From positions 75,319 through 112,703 of the forward strand of contig CAIMIV010000042.1 in assembly GCA_903841185.1 (NCBI GenBank): a stretch of 37,385 nt of DNA, given 5' to 3'. The notes beneath the pieces are model-generated. The model ran no database searches, was not told the DNA's origin, and saw nothing but the letters and a program-made list of their open reading frames with translations. The stretch's first letter is position 1. Each line of letters begins with the position of its first letter. This DNA is from an uncultured bacterium. GTDB taxonomy: Bacteria; Patescibacteriota; Minisyncoccia; Moranbacterales; UBA2206. A program made the position numbers and the translations under genes. Shown here piece after piece: positions 21,995 through 28,326 of this stretch.

Positions 21995-23706
21995 AGTCAT
22001 TAAAAATATCAGCTAAAAATAAAACAATCCGCGAGATAATTTTTCGAAGAGGGATTAATTTGATTGTGGATGAAACGCCAGTAGCCGACGACAAGTCTAC
22101 TGGAAATAATGTGGGCAAAACAACCATTTTAAAGTTAATTGATTTTTGCCTAGGAGCTGATCCGAAAGTGGTATATGTTGATCCAGAGTCAAAAAGGGAT
22201 GTGTATGTACTAGTAAAAGATTTTCTAATAGATAATGAAGTATTGATTACGCTTATTCTAAAAGAAAACCTAGAAGAAAAAAGTTCTCACGAAATTATAA
22301 TTGAAAAAAATTTCTTGTTCCGTAAGGACAAAATTCAAAAAATTAATCATGAAAATTTAACTGAAGATGAGTTTGAAATAAAATTATTACAATCAATTGT
22401 TCGTAGAAATGATGCGGAAAAACCTACATTCAGACAAATAATATCTCACAATATTCGTTATAAGGACGAAAGTATTGGCAGTACATTAAGAACGTTGGAT
22501 AAGTATACAACCGATGCTGAATATGAATCATTATATTTATTTCTATTTGGTTGTGAATTCACAGGTGGTAATTTTAAACAAGGTATTTTAGAAAAAATAA
22601 GACAGGAAGATATTTATAAAAAAAGGCTTGAAAAGCAACAAACCAAGACAGCCTATGAAACGGCACTTGCTCTTATTAATTCTGAAATAGAAGAGTCTAA
22701 TAGAAAAAAGGCCAGGTTTAATTTAAACGAGGATTTTGAGTTTGATTTGGATAAATTGAACAAAATAAAGTATGAGATTAATAAAATAAGCTCAGAGATA
22801 ACCAAGACCACAATCAGAAGAGACTTGATTATTGAGGCGGAGCAAGAATTGAATTCTAGAAAATCTGATATTGATTTGCAACAACTAAAATTAATTTATA
22901 GTCAGGCTACTAATAAGGTAAAAGATATTCAAAAAACATTTGATGAGTTAGTCAATTATCATAATCAAATGATTATTGAAAAAGTAAAATTTATAAAAAA
23001 GGAATTGCCGGATTTGGAAAATCATATACAGAATAAGCAGTTTCATTTAAAAAAACAATTGCGACTGGAAAAGGAAGTGGCTTTTAAAATAGCCAAGAGT
23101 GACTCGTTTGAGGAGCTAGAGGTTTTTATCGCCGAATTAAATGAAAAATTCAGAAAAAAAGGAGAATACGAAAATATTATTCAGCAGTTATCGGAGGTCG
23201 AGGATAATATAGAAAAATATACAATACAACTTAATGAAATAGATGATGAGCTATTTTCTGAAGATTTTGAACAGACCGTGAAAAAGCAACTTAATAAATT
23301 TAACAAAAAATTTGCTTTTATATCGAATGAATTATATGGTGAGCAATATTTAGTAAAATATGATATTGTTACTAATAAAAAAAATCAGCGATTATATAAA
23401 TTTAGTTCATTCAATGGAAATTTAAGTTCAGGAAAAAAACAAGGTGAGGTTTCTTGTTTTGATATTGCGTATACTATGTTTGCGAATGAAGAAAACATCC
23501 CTTGTCTTAATTTTTTATTAAATGATAAAAAAGAATTAATGCATGATAATCAGTTGGTAAAAATTGCTGAATTTGTTGATAAACACAATATGCAATTTGT
23601 AGCATCAATATTAAAAGATAAGCTTCCTGAAGAATTGAATAAAGAAGAATATTTTGCAGTGAAGCTTTCTCAAAAAGATAAGTTGTTTAGAATTGAAAAT
23701 TATTAA
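21985..23706 (+). CDS. ABC-3C ATPase, DUF2326-type SMC-like protein
   Basis: 573 aa, the third component of the ABC-3C system. The N-terminal lobe has FRRGINLIVDETP and Walker A TGNNVGKTTILK (about 39-50). A DUF2326-type segment follows (LLQSIVRRNDAEKPTFRQII, RTLDKYTTDAEYESLYLFLF). Residues about 215-430 are long coiled coils (RQEDIYKKRLEKQQTKTAYE, KKQLRLEKEVAFKI). The C-terminal lobe carries the variant signature SSGKKQGEVSCFDIAY (about 481-496) and a Walker B-like CLNFLLNDKKEL (507-518, D514). Such ATPases resemble Rad50/SMC and are thought to sense nucleic acid and gate the effector. All parts are intact, so the system is probably functional. Confidence 0.88.
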   Translation: MFLKSLKISAKNKTIREIIFRRGINLIVDETPVADDKSTGNNVGKTTILKLIDFCLGADPKVVYVDPESKRDVYVLVKDFLIDNEVLITLILKENLEEKSSHEIIIEKNFLFRKDKIQKINHENLTEDEFEIKLLQSIVRRNDAEKPTFRQIISHNIRYKDESIGSTLRTLDKYTTDAEYESLYLFLFGCEFTGGNFKQGILEKIRQEDIYKKRLEKQQTKTAYETALALINSEIEESNRKKARFNLNEDFEFDLDKLNKIKYEINKISSEITKTTIRRDLIIEAEQELNSRKSDIDLQQLKLIYSQATNKVKDIQKTFDELVNYHNQMIIEKVKFIKKELPDLENHIQNKQFHLKKQLRLEKEVAFKIAKSDSFEELEVFIAELNEKFRKKGEYENIIQQLSEVEDNIEKYTIQLNEIDDELFSEDFEQTVKKQLNKFNKKFAFISNELYGEQYLVKYDIVTNKKNQRLYKFSSFNGNLSSGKKQGEVSCFDIAYTMFANEENIPCLNFLLNDKKELMHDNQLVKIAEFVDKHNMQFVASILKDKLPEELNKEEYFAVKLSQKDKLFRIENY

Positions 23707-23743
23707 GTACAAAATTATAATAAAATTAGGCTTAATAGAAAAT

Positions 23744-23901
23744 ATGATACTAGGTGTTAATACTAAGAAAGAGGTGGAGAAAGGCTTCTTTAATTTGTCA
23801 TCCGCAGAGCAGAAGAAAATACTAAAAAAGCCAGTATATCAGCAAATGAGGAACAACTTGATTTGGTAAAAAGATATGAGAAATTAAAAGTTCGTAGCTA
23901 G
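23744..23901 (+). pseudogene. Antitoxin-like small gene with -1 frameshift at A AAA AAG
   Basis: Frame 1 from ATG 23744 reads MILGVNTKKEVEKGFFNLSS, AEQKKILKK and then an out-of-frame tail. One base back, the other frame continues ASISANEEQLDLVKRYEKLK and ends VRS at TAG 23899-23901. Joined, these give a coherent helical 52-aa protein of a kind I associate with small antitoxin-like orphans. The junction is CTA AAA AAG, the classical X XXY YYZ slippery heptamer in the correct phase for -1 slippage. It may be a homopolymer mutation, a sequencing error or programmed frameshifting. It lies between the ABC-3C operon and the XRE gene. Confidence 0.5.
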
Positions 23902-23902
23902 T

Positions 23903-23922
23903 CCCGGAGGTTCAACTTTCGG
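23903..23922 (+). repeat. Dispersed palindrome, copy 1
   Basis: CCCGGAGGTTCAACTTTCGG, an imperfect inverted repeat related to the one at 26728-26747. A second small perfect palindrome, GTAACTAGTTAC, lies at 23961-23972. The remainder of 23925-24036 is AT-rich without a gene. Confidence 0.5.
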
Positions 23923-24036
23923 AAATAAAAAAACGATATGGAGAGTATTTTTTTTGTTCAGTAACTAGTTACGAAACACTTTCAAAGGCACTTCGTGTGT
24001 CGTTTCAAGCATTTTGTAATATCCAGATTTTAGATA

Positions 24037-24068
24037 TTGACTTTTTACATATACGCTTGTAGTATATG
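24037..24068 (+). promoter_or_regulatory. Promoter-like elements and operator of the XRE gene
   Basis: TTGACT (24037-24042) lies 17 nt before TAGTAT (24060-24065), which touches the ATG, so transcription must start elsewhere or the pair is fortuitous. CATATAC (24048-24054) and GTATATG (24062-24068) form a perfect inverted repeat with a 7-nt gap that overlaps the start codon. This suits autorepression by the encoded HTH protein. Confidence 0.5.
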
Positions 24069-24287
24069 AGTAAGACAATACAAACAAAAGAATATGCCAG
24101 ATTTATTGATAGGTTGCGAAAAGCGAGACTGGAAGCAGGACTTAAGCAAATTGATGTTGCAAAGAAAGTGAAGCGTCCGCAATCTTATATTTCCAGAATT
24201 GAATCAGGCGAATACAGACTTGATATTTTGGAAGTCAAAAGACTTGCAAAGATTTATGGCAAAAGTATTGAATATTTTTTGAAATAA
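24066..24287 (+). CDS. XRE-family HTH transcriptional regulator
   Basis: 73 aa, essentially one Cro/C1-type helix-turn-helix: FIDRLRKARLEAGLKQIDVA, KKVKRPQSYISRIESGEYRL, then DILEVKRLAKIYGKSIEYFL. Such single-domain regulators normally control mobile or conflict genes next to them. A perfect 7-bp inverted repeat over the start codon is a candidate binding site. It is placed between the ABC-3C operon and the membrane/Mrr cluster and could regulate either. Confidence 0.9.
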   Translation: MSKTIQTKEYARFIDRLRKARLEAGLKQIDVAKKVKRPQSYISRIESGEYRLDILEVKRLAKIYGKSIEYFLK

Positions 24288-24336
24288 TTATTTATACGGC
24301 AGTGCTAGTAAGATATAAATTCTTAAGTATAAAGAA

Positions 24337-25329
24337 ATGGAGAATAGCCAACAATCTATTAAGGACAAGCAAGAAGATAATAAAAAAGCTTGGTATAAAA
24401 AATGGTGGGGAATTATTCTTCTTATCTTTGTTTGGCCATATTTTTTACTTTGGTATATGTGGGCAAAAACAAATTGGAATAAAGCGGTAAAAATAGCAAT
24501 TACTGCAGTAGCGGTACTTGGAGTTGCGTATATCCCTATGTCAGAATCGAGCAGAAATAAATTGGGAGAAAAATCAGTCATTTCAGAAACGGATGCAGTA
24601 TCGCAGGATAATTTAAAATCACTAGTTGATAAAAATCTAACCTTTAACGTGGTTGCTAGTAATCCTGAAGCGTATGAAGGTAAGATTATACAATGGGGTG
24701 CTAAAGTTTTTACACAGCCAGAAAAAGATGATAAGGGCGTTTATTTGCAGGCCTATGAGAGCGGTGATGATAATAATTTCGCCATAGCTTATGCAAATCC
24801 AAATTTTCAGGTAAAAGAAGGTGATTTCATTATTGTTACGGGCAAGGTTGCTGGGAAGTTTGAAGGCGAAAATGCCTTTGGGGCAAAACTCGAAATTCCA
24901 ACAGTTAGGGCTGGCTATATAGAAATTGCAACAAGGAATGATGTTGTTGCTCCAACTGAAATCGAAGTTAATATAAATCAATCAAATACTCAGCATGATT
25001 TTACCGCTACATTAAATAAGGTTCAATTGGCAAAAAACGAAACTAGATTTTTTGTTAAACTAAAAAATGAAGGCAAGGATAGTATAAGTTTTTATACATA
25101 TAGCTCAAAAATTACACAAGGCACTAAACAATATGAAGCTAGGAGCTCATATGATACAGGCCTGGAATTACCAAGTGAAATTCTTCCTGGTGTTGAGGCT
25201 GAGGGTATAATAGTTTTCCCAGCAATTGAGAGAAATCCAAAACAGCTGACAATATATTTGGATGATCCTAGCAGCAGTGATTATTCTATAAATTGGAAAG
25301 ATATAAAATTTGATATCGTGCTGCCATAA
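24337..25329 (+). CDS. Membrane-anchored OB-fold-like protein, unknown
   Basis: 330 aa. A Lys/Gln-rich cytoplasmic head (1-22) precedes two adjacent membrane segments (WWGIILLIFVWPYFLLWYMW and AVKIAITAVAVLGVAYI). The outside part has an OB-fold-like domain at about 95-200 (LTFNVVASNPEAYEGKIIQW, GDFIIVTGKVAGKFEGENAF), resembling the tRNA_anti-like OB family of exported proteins. A second beta-sandwich at about 205-330 (DFTATLNKVQLAKNETRFFV, ISFYTYSSKITQ) resembles DUF4352-type telokin-like domains. No catalytic motif is seen. Neighbours are the XRE gene and membrane/nuclease genes in the same direction. Its role in the island is unknown; cargo status is possible. Confidence 0.75.
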   Translation: MENSQQSIKDKQEDNKKAWYKKWWGIILLIFVWPYFLLWYMWAKTNWNKAVKIAITAVAVLGVAYIPMSESSRNKLGEKSVISETDAVSQDNLKSLVDKNLTFNVVASNPEAYEGKIIQWGAKVFTQPEKDDKGVYLQAYESGDDNNFAIAYANPNFQVKEGDFIIVTGKVAGKFEGENAFGAKLEIPTVRAGYIEIATRNDVVAPTEIEVNINQSNTQHDFTATLNKVQLAKNETRFFVKLKNEGKDSISFYTYSSKITQGTKQYEARSSYDTGLELPSEILPGVEAEGIIVFPAIERNPKQLTIYLDDPSSSDYSINWKDIKFDIVLP

Positions 25330-25349
25330 AAAATATTTAGTTAAATTGT

Positions 25350-25616
25350 ATGTTTAATAACCTGCCATCACAATTGTTTTCTCCCGCTAAAACGTTTTAT
25401 ATAGCATATGTTGTTTTGAATATTTTCAAAAAAAGTCCTGCTAATTGGTGGCAATTTGCATTTATATCACTACTATTTGTTATTGTAGAAATTGGGCATA
25501 ATGATTATCTAAGGATAATTTTAAATCATGCAGCTTGTAAAAGGTGCCAATGTTCCGTTGATATTAAAAAAGCTGAAATAGAATTGGAAAAAGAAAAGAT
25601 TAAAAAAATAAATTAA
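25350..25616 (+). CDS. Small membrane protein with CxxC, unknown
   Basis: 88 aa, 20 bp after the OB-fold gene. Hydrophobic segments are at about 12-28 (AKTFYIAYVVLNIF) and 33-50 (WWQFAFISLLFVIVEIG). Then HAACKRCQC carries three close cysteines that could bind metal, and the tail is a charged helix (EIELEKEKIKKIN). No recognised family. The 10-bp gap to the Mrr-type gene suggests they are made together, and both are membrane-associated. Confidence 0.55.
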   Translation: MFNNLPSQLFSPAKTFYIAYVVLNIFKKSPANWWQFAFISLLFVIVEIGHNDYLRIILNHAACKRCQCSVDIKKAEIELEKEKIKKIN

Positions 25617-25626
25617 GCTGCGCCAA

Positions 25627-26703
25627 GTGGAAACTTACAAAGACATCGATAAATTAAATGGCATTGAATTTGAAGATTTAGTTGAAAAACTAATTTCCAA
25701 GATGGGCTTTATAACGGAGCGAACGAAACGCTCTTTTGATGGTGGGATTGATATTGTTGCTATAAATGAGCAACCACTTTTTAACGGAAAGTATATAATT
25801 CAGTGTAAAAGATATTCGAAGTCAATTGGAGAACCAGTTTTGAGAGATTTGTATGGTGTTGTAAATTCTGAACATGCAAATAAGGGAATAGTGATAACAA
25901 ATTCATATTTCACTAAAACTGCAAAAGAATTTGCTAAAAATAAACCGATTGAATTGATAGATGGAAAAAAACTAACAGAAATGCTAGATAAACATCTCAA
26001 TTTTTATGCAGAAAAGAAAGTTGAGGAATTAAAGATACCCGAGGCTTACAAGATAACTGTTGATCTGCTCGTTCCTGTTATAAAAGAGATTAGTGATAGA
26101 AGAACAAAAATAAAAAATGGATTTATTTTTGTTGATAAGAGGCATTTAACCAATGATAAAGTTTTTTTAAGTTTCCTGCAAAAAAATCAATCAACACTAG
26201 CTTCGTTGAGTCAAACAATGACAAGCCAATTTAATCATTTGTATGTATTATGGGAGAATTCAAGAGGAGAGCAAGAAAAATATACAAATCTTTCTGAAAT
26301 AAAAACACACTGCGGGGAGTTTGCCAAAAGTATGCAAAAAATGGAAAAAGAATGGGAGGTATTTTTCAGTGTTGAAACATCGGAATATTTCAATAGACTT
26401 TACAATATCACTTGTGAATTTTATGAGGTCATTTTTAAGGAAAATGAAAGGGTTATCTTGGAGCTAGAAAAGGCAATTAGCATTTCAGAGGATTTTGTAC
26501 CAAAAAATAATATAGAAGTAAATCTAACAGTAAATTATGATGTTGGAAAATGCACTGAGGAGTTTAATAATGAAATAAGTGCAATAACAAAAAGAAGCAA
26601 CGGTTTCAATTGGAAATCATTGAGTGATTCGCTCGGCGGGTGTTTGGTTGTGTTGGCATTCGTATTGGCAGCTATCATTGTCATTGTCATTGCTATATTC
26701 TAA
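25627..26703 (+). CDS. Mrr-type restriction endonuclease with C-terminal membrane anchor
   Basis: 358 aa from the GTG at 25627 (no Shine-Dalgarno, so the start is uncertain by a few codons). Residues 10-120 are an Mrr_cat/PD-(D/E)xK domain: NGIEFEDLVEKLISKMGF, SFDGGIDIVA with catalytic D42, YIIQCKRYS with Q59-x-K61, and GIVITNSYFTKTAKEFA. The middle (about 130-330) is helical and charged with no known motif. The last 25 residues form a strong membrane helix (VVLAFVLAAIIVIVIAIF) ending at the C-terminus, so the nuclease would be tail-anchored with its catalytic part in the cytoplasm. Members of this fold cut modified or foreign DNA. Membrane tethering is unusual and suggests action on incoming DNA. 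Confidence 0.85.
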   Translation: METYKDIDKLNGIEFEDLVEKLISKMGFITERTKRSFDGGIDIVAINEQPLFNGKYIIQCKRYSKSIGEPVLRDLYGVVNSEHANKGIVITNSYFTKTAKEFAKNKPIELIDGKKLTEMLDKHLNFYAEKKVEELKIPEAYKITVDLLVPVIKEISDRRTKIKNGFIFVDKRHLTNDKVFLSFLQKNQSTLASLSQTMTSQFNHLYVLWENSRGEQEKYTNLSEIKTHCGEFAKSMQKMEKEWEVFFSVETSEYFNRLYNITCEFYEVIFKENERVILELEKAISISEDFVPKNNIEVNLTVNYDVGKCTEEFNNEISAITKRSNGFNWKSLSDSLGGCLVVLAFVLAAIIVIVIAIF

Positions 26704-26727
26704 GCAAAAGGGAGATATATTAGTTTG

Positions 26728-26747
26728 CCCTGAAGGTTCAACCTTCG
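26728..26747 (+). repeat. Dispersed palindrome, copy 2
   Basis: It contains GAAGGTT-C-AACCTTC, a perfect 7-bp inverted repeat, followed by GGAAA. It matches the copy at 23903-23922 in sequence and orientation. The two bracket the XRE-to-Mrr gene cluster. Confidence 0.55.
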
Positions 26748-26760
26748 GAAAGAATTTTGG

Positions 26761-26803
26761 AAATCAGTGCAATCCGTGTGGGTTCGAGTCTCATCTCGGA
26801 TGC
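26761..26803 (+). other. Possible tRNA 3'-end fragment
   Basis: The segment contains GTGGGTTCGAGTCTCAT, which has the look of a T-stem-loop (TTCGAGT loop), followed by CTCGGATGC like an acceptor 3' strand. The matching 5' acceptor strand (GCATCCGAG) is not present upstream, so no complete tRNA is formed. Such fragments are typical remnants of integration at a tRNA gene. Confidence 0.4.
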
Positions 26804-26807
26804 TGAG

Positions 26808-26837
26808 TACTGAATTAATTCATGAATTAATTCAGTA
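26808..26837. repeat. 30-bp perfect palindrome
   Basis: TACTGAATTAATTCA is followed without a gap by its reverse complement. The core is two tandem copies of the 12-bp palindrome TGAATTAATTCA. No T-run follows, so it is not a simple terminator. Confidence 0.8.
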
Positions 26838-26877
26838 ATTAAAATATTTTCCACAGACATTGCCACTTGGGCATAGA

Positions 26878-26917
26878 CCACTACCATTCGATGTTATATG
26901 GAAGTGGTTTTTGTTTT
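26878..26917 (+). terminator. Terminator after the Mrr-type gene cluster
   Basis: CCACTACCAT (26878-26887) / ATGGAAGTGG (26898-26907), with one A-A mismatch, followed by TTTTTGTTTTT. Confidence 0.8.
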
Positions 26918-26938
26918 TGGGCTAGGTGAGTGGGGGAA

Positions 26939-26971
26939 TTGACAGAAATGGAGTATAATGATATTATATCA
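26939..26971 (+). promoter_or_regulatory. Promoter with palindromic operator before the Bro-N gene
   Basis: TTGACA (26939-26944), 17 nt, TATTAT (26962-26967). The -10 lies inside the perfect palindrome TGATAT-T-ATATCA (26959-26971), followed by CTATAACAAA. Nearly identical to the site at 19968-19980. Confidence 0.7.
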
Positions 26972-26995
26972 CTATAACAAACTAAAATAAAAAAT

Positions 26996-27850
26996 ATGGC
27001 AAAAGAGAATAAAAATGCATTGGCGATTTTTGAGGGCAAGCAGATTAGAAGGGATTGGCACAATGAAGAATGGTTTTTTTCAGTGGTAGATATCATCGAA
27101 GCTTTAACAGAAAGCCCATCCCCACGTCAATACTGGGGAATGTTAAAAGGAAGAGAGGTGCAGTTGTTAACAATTTGTTTACAACTGAAATTAGAAAGCG
27201 CGGATGGTAAAAAATATGTTACAGATTGTGTAAATAGGAAAAACGCCTTTCGCTTAATTCAATCGATACCAAGTAAAAAGGCTGAGCCATTCAAAATGTG
27301 GTTAGCGCAAGTTGGAGATGAGAGGCTTGATGAAATTGAAAATCCAGAGTTGGCTCAGGAACGAATGAAACATCTCTATGAACAGAAAGGTTATCCTCAA
27401 TCTTGGATCGACAAAAGATTACGAGGGATTGCGATTCGCCAAAATTTGACTGATGAATGGAAAGAACGAAGCATCACTAGTCGATCAGACTTTGCAATTC
27501 TCACAGCAGAAATTTCTAAGGCGACATTTGAGATGACACCTAGTGAATATAAAAAATTCAAAAGCATTTCAGATAAATCAAAAAGCAATTTACGAGACAA
27601 TATGACAGATCTAGAATTGATTTTTACAATGTTGGGTGAGCGGGTTACAACTGAAATTTCTCAACAAGAAAAACCAACAGGAATGCCAAATAATAAAAAA
27701 GTTGCAAAACGAGGCGGAGTTGTGGCTGGCAGTGCTAGAAAAGCAACGGAAAAAGAATTAGGCAGAAGCGTGATTTCTAAAAATAATCATCTTAAAATTA
27801 TACAGGGATCAAAGAGATTAAAGATGGGTAAAAATACCCCAGTTAAATAG
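26996..27850 (+). CDS. Bro-N domain (phage antirepressor-like) protein
   Basis: 284 aa. The Bro-N domain covers about 8-115: ALAIFEGKQIRRDWHNEEWF, FSVVDIIEALTESPSPRQYW, KYVTDCVNRKNAFRLIQSIP and PFKMWLAQVGDERLDEIENP. It is followed by the usual conserved second half of this bacterial group (ERMKHLYEQKGYPQSWIDKR, LRGIAIRQNLTDEWKERSI) and a basic tail (KVAKRGGVVAGSARKATEKE). Bro-N proteins bind DNA and are related to phage antirepressors; chromosomal copies are frequent in CPR bacteria. The gene looks intact. Its promoter contains the same operator as the RhuM pseudogene, which hints at regulation by a common protein, possibly itself. Confidence 0.9.
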   Translation: MAKENKNALAIFEGKQIRRDWHNEEWFFSVVDIIEALTESPSPRQYWGMLKGREVQLLTICLQLKLESADGKKYVTDCVNRKNAFRLIQSIPSKKAEPFKMWLAQVGDERLDEIENPELAQERMKHLYEQKGYPQSWIDKRLRGIAIRQNLTDEWKERSITSRSDFAILTAEISKATFEMTPSEYKKFKSISDKSKSNLRDNMTDLELIFTMLGERVTTEISQQEKPTGMPNNKKVAKRGGVVAGSARKATEKELGRSVISKNNHLKIIQGSKRLKMGKNTPVK

Positions 27851-28165
27851 TCGATCTAAGGCCGAATTTAACGGGGCAAGAAAATATGAACGAACTCATA
27901 AACATAAAAGTTATTCAAAAAGACTTCAACGCTATCCGAAGTAAGATCGCTACTATACAACTATGTATGGTAGTATTTTTTAATATCAATTGGAAATAGC
28001 AGTCTTAAAAATAAAAATAGATAAGTAATTGATTACGTAATTAAATATGTAACAGCTGATTTAGGATCGACTGTTTTTTTTATTGCCTGATTTCATAATA
28101 AATAGGTGCTTGCAGCGTGATAATCTGGCTTTAGCTGATTATTTTACGCTGTGGATAACTTTGTG
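27851..28165. other. Spacer between the island and the mra cluster
   Basis: Holds a 37-codon ORF (27886-27999, starting MNELINIKVIQKDFNAIR). It weakly recalls the start of ORF6N or antirepressor proteins and is probably a remnant. Then come the right island repeat (28020-28085) and a hairpin, AGCGT-ATAATC / GATTAT-ACGCT with internal loops (28114-28150), without a T-run. No convincing gene. Confidence 0.4.
28020..28085 (+). repeat. Island direct repeat, right copy
   Basis: Partner of 20622-20684. The shared core is TTGATTACGTAATTAAA, then TGTAACA, with weaker similarity after it. The two copies enclose the ABC-3C system, the XRE/Mrr cluster and the Bro-N gene, about 7.4 kb. Confidence 0.7.
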
Positions 28166-28226
28166 TTGACAATGTGGACATGTGGAGTAAAATAGGGAGT
28201 AGGTAAATGAAAGTGGGGTAAAGTGG
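28166..28226 (+). promoter_or_regulatory. mra promoter with MraZ-box-like repeats
   Basis: TTGACA (28166-28171), 16 nt, TAAAAT (28188-28193). GTGG-type repeats surround it: TGTGG at 28173 and 28181, and AAAGTGG at 28210 and 28220 (10-bp spacing). Direct repeats of this type are the known binding sites of MraZ, the first protein of the cluster, so autoregulation is likely. Confidence 0.7.
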
Positions 28227-28233
28227 TGAATGT

Positions 28234-28325
28234 GCCGATTCGAAACTACGAATGGCACACGAATCTACGAACATAAATATTCGTAAGTTCGTAAATTCGA
28301 ATATAATTCGTAAATTCGCATCGGT
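28234..28325 (+). repeat. TTCGTAA-type repeat region in the mraZ leader
   Basis: Repeated ATTCGTAA/GTTCGTAA/ATTCG units and their inverted counterparts (ACGAAT, CTACGAA) fill the 90 nt before the mraZ ATG. ACGAATCTACGAAC (28259-28272) pairs with GTTCGTAAATTCG (28287-28299), and CCGATTCGAA near the left end pairs with TTCGCATCGG at the right end. The frame upstream of mraZ is open through the repeat but is not protein-like. Confidence 0.55.
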
Positions 28326-28326
28326 T

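Noticed and set aside
27886-27999. 37-codon ORF resembling the start of ORF6N/antirepressor proteins
   Set aside because: Similarity is weak and by eye only, and the product is far shorter than the family; kept as a possible remnant in the spacer entry.
19981-28326. CRISPR array or cas genes in the accessory island
   Set aside because: Repeats here are palindromes and single direct repeats; no regularly spaced array and no Cas protein motifs.
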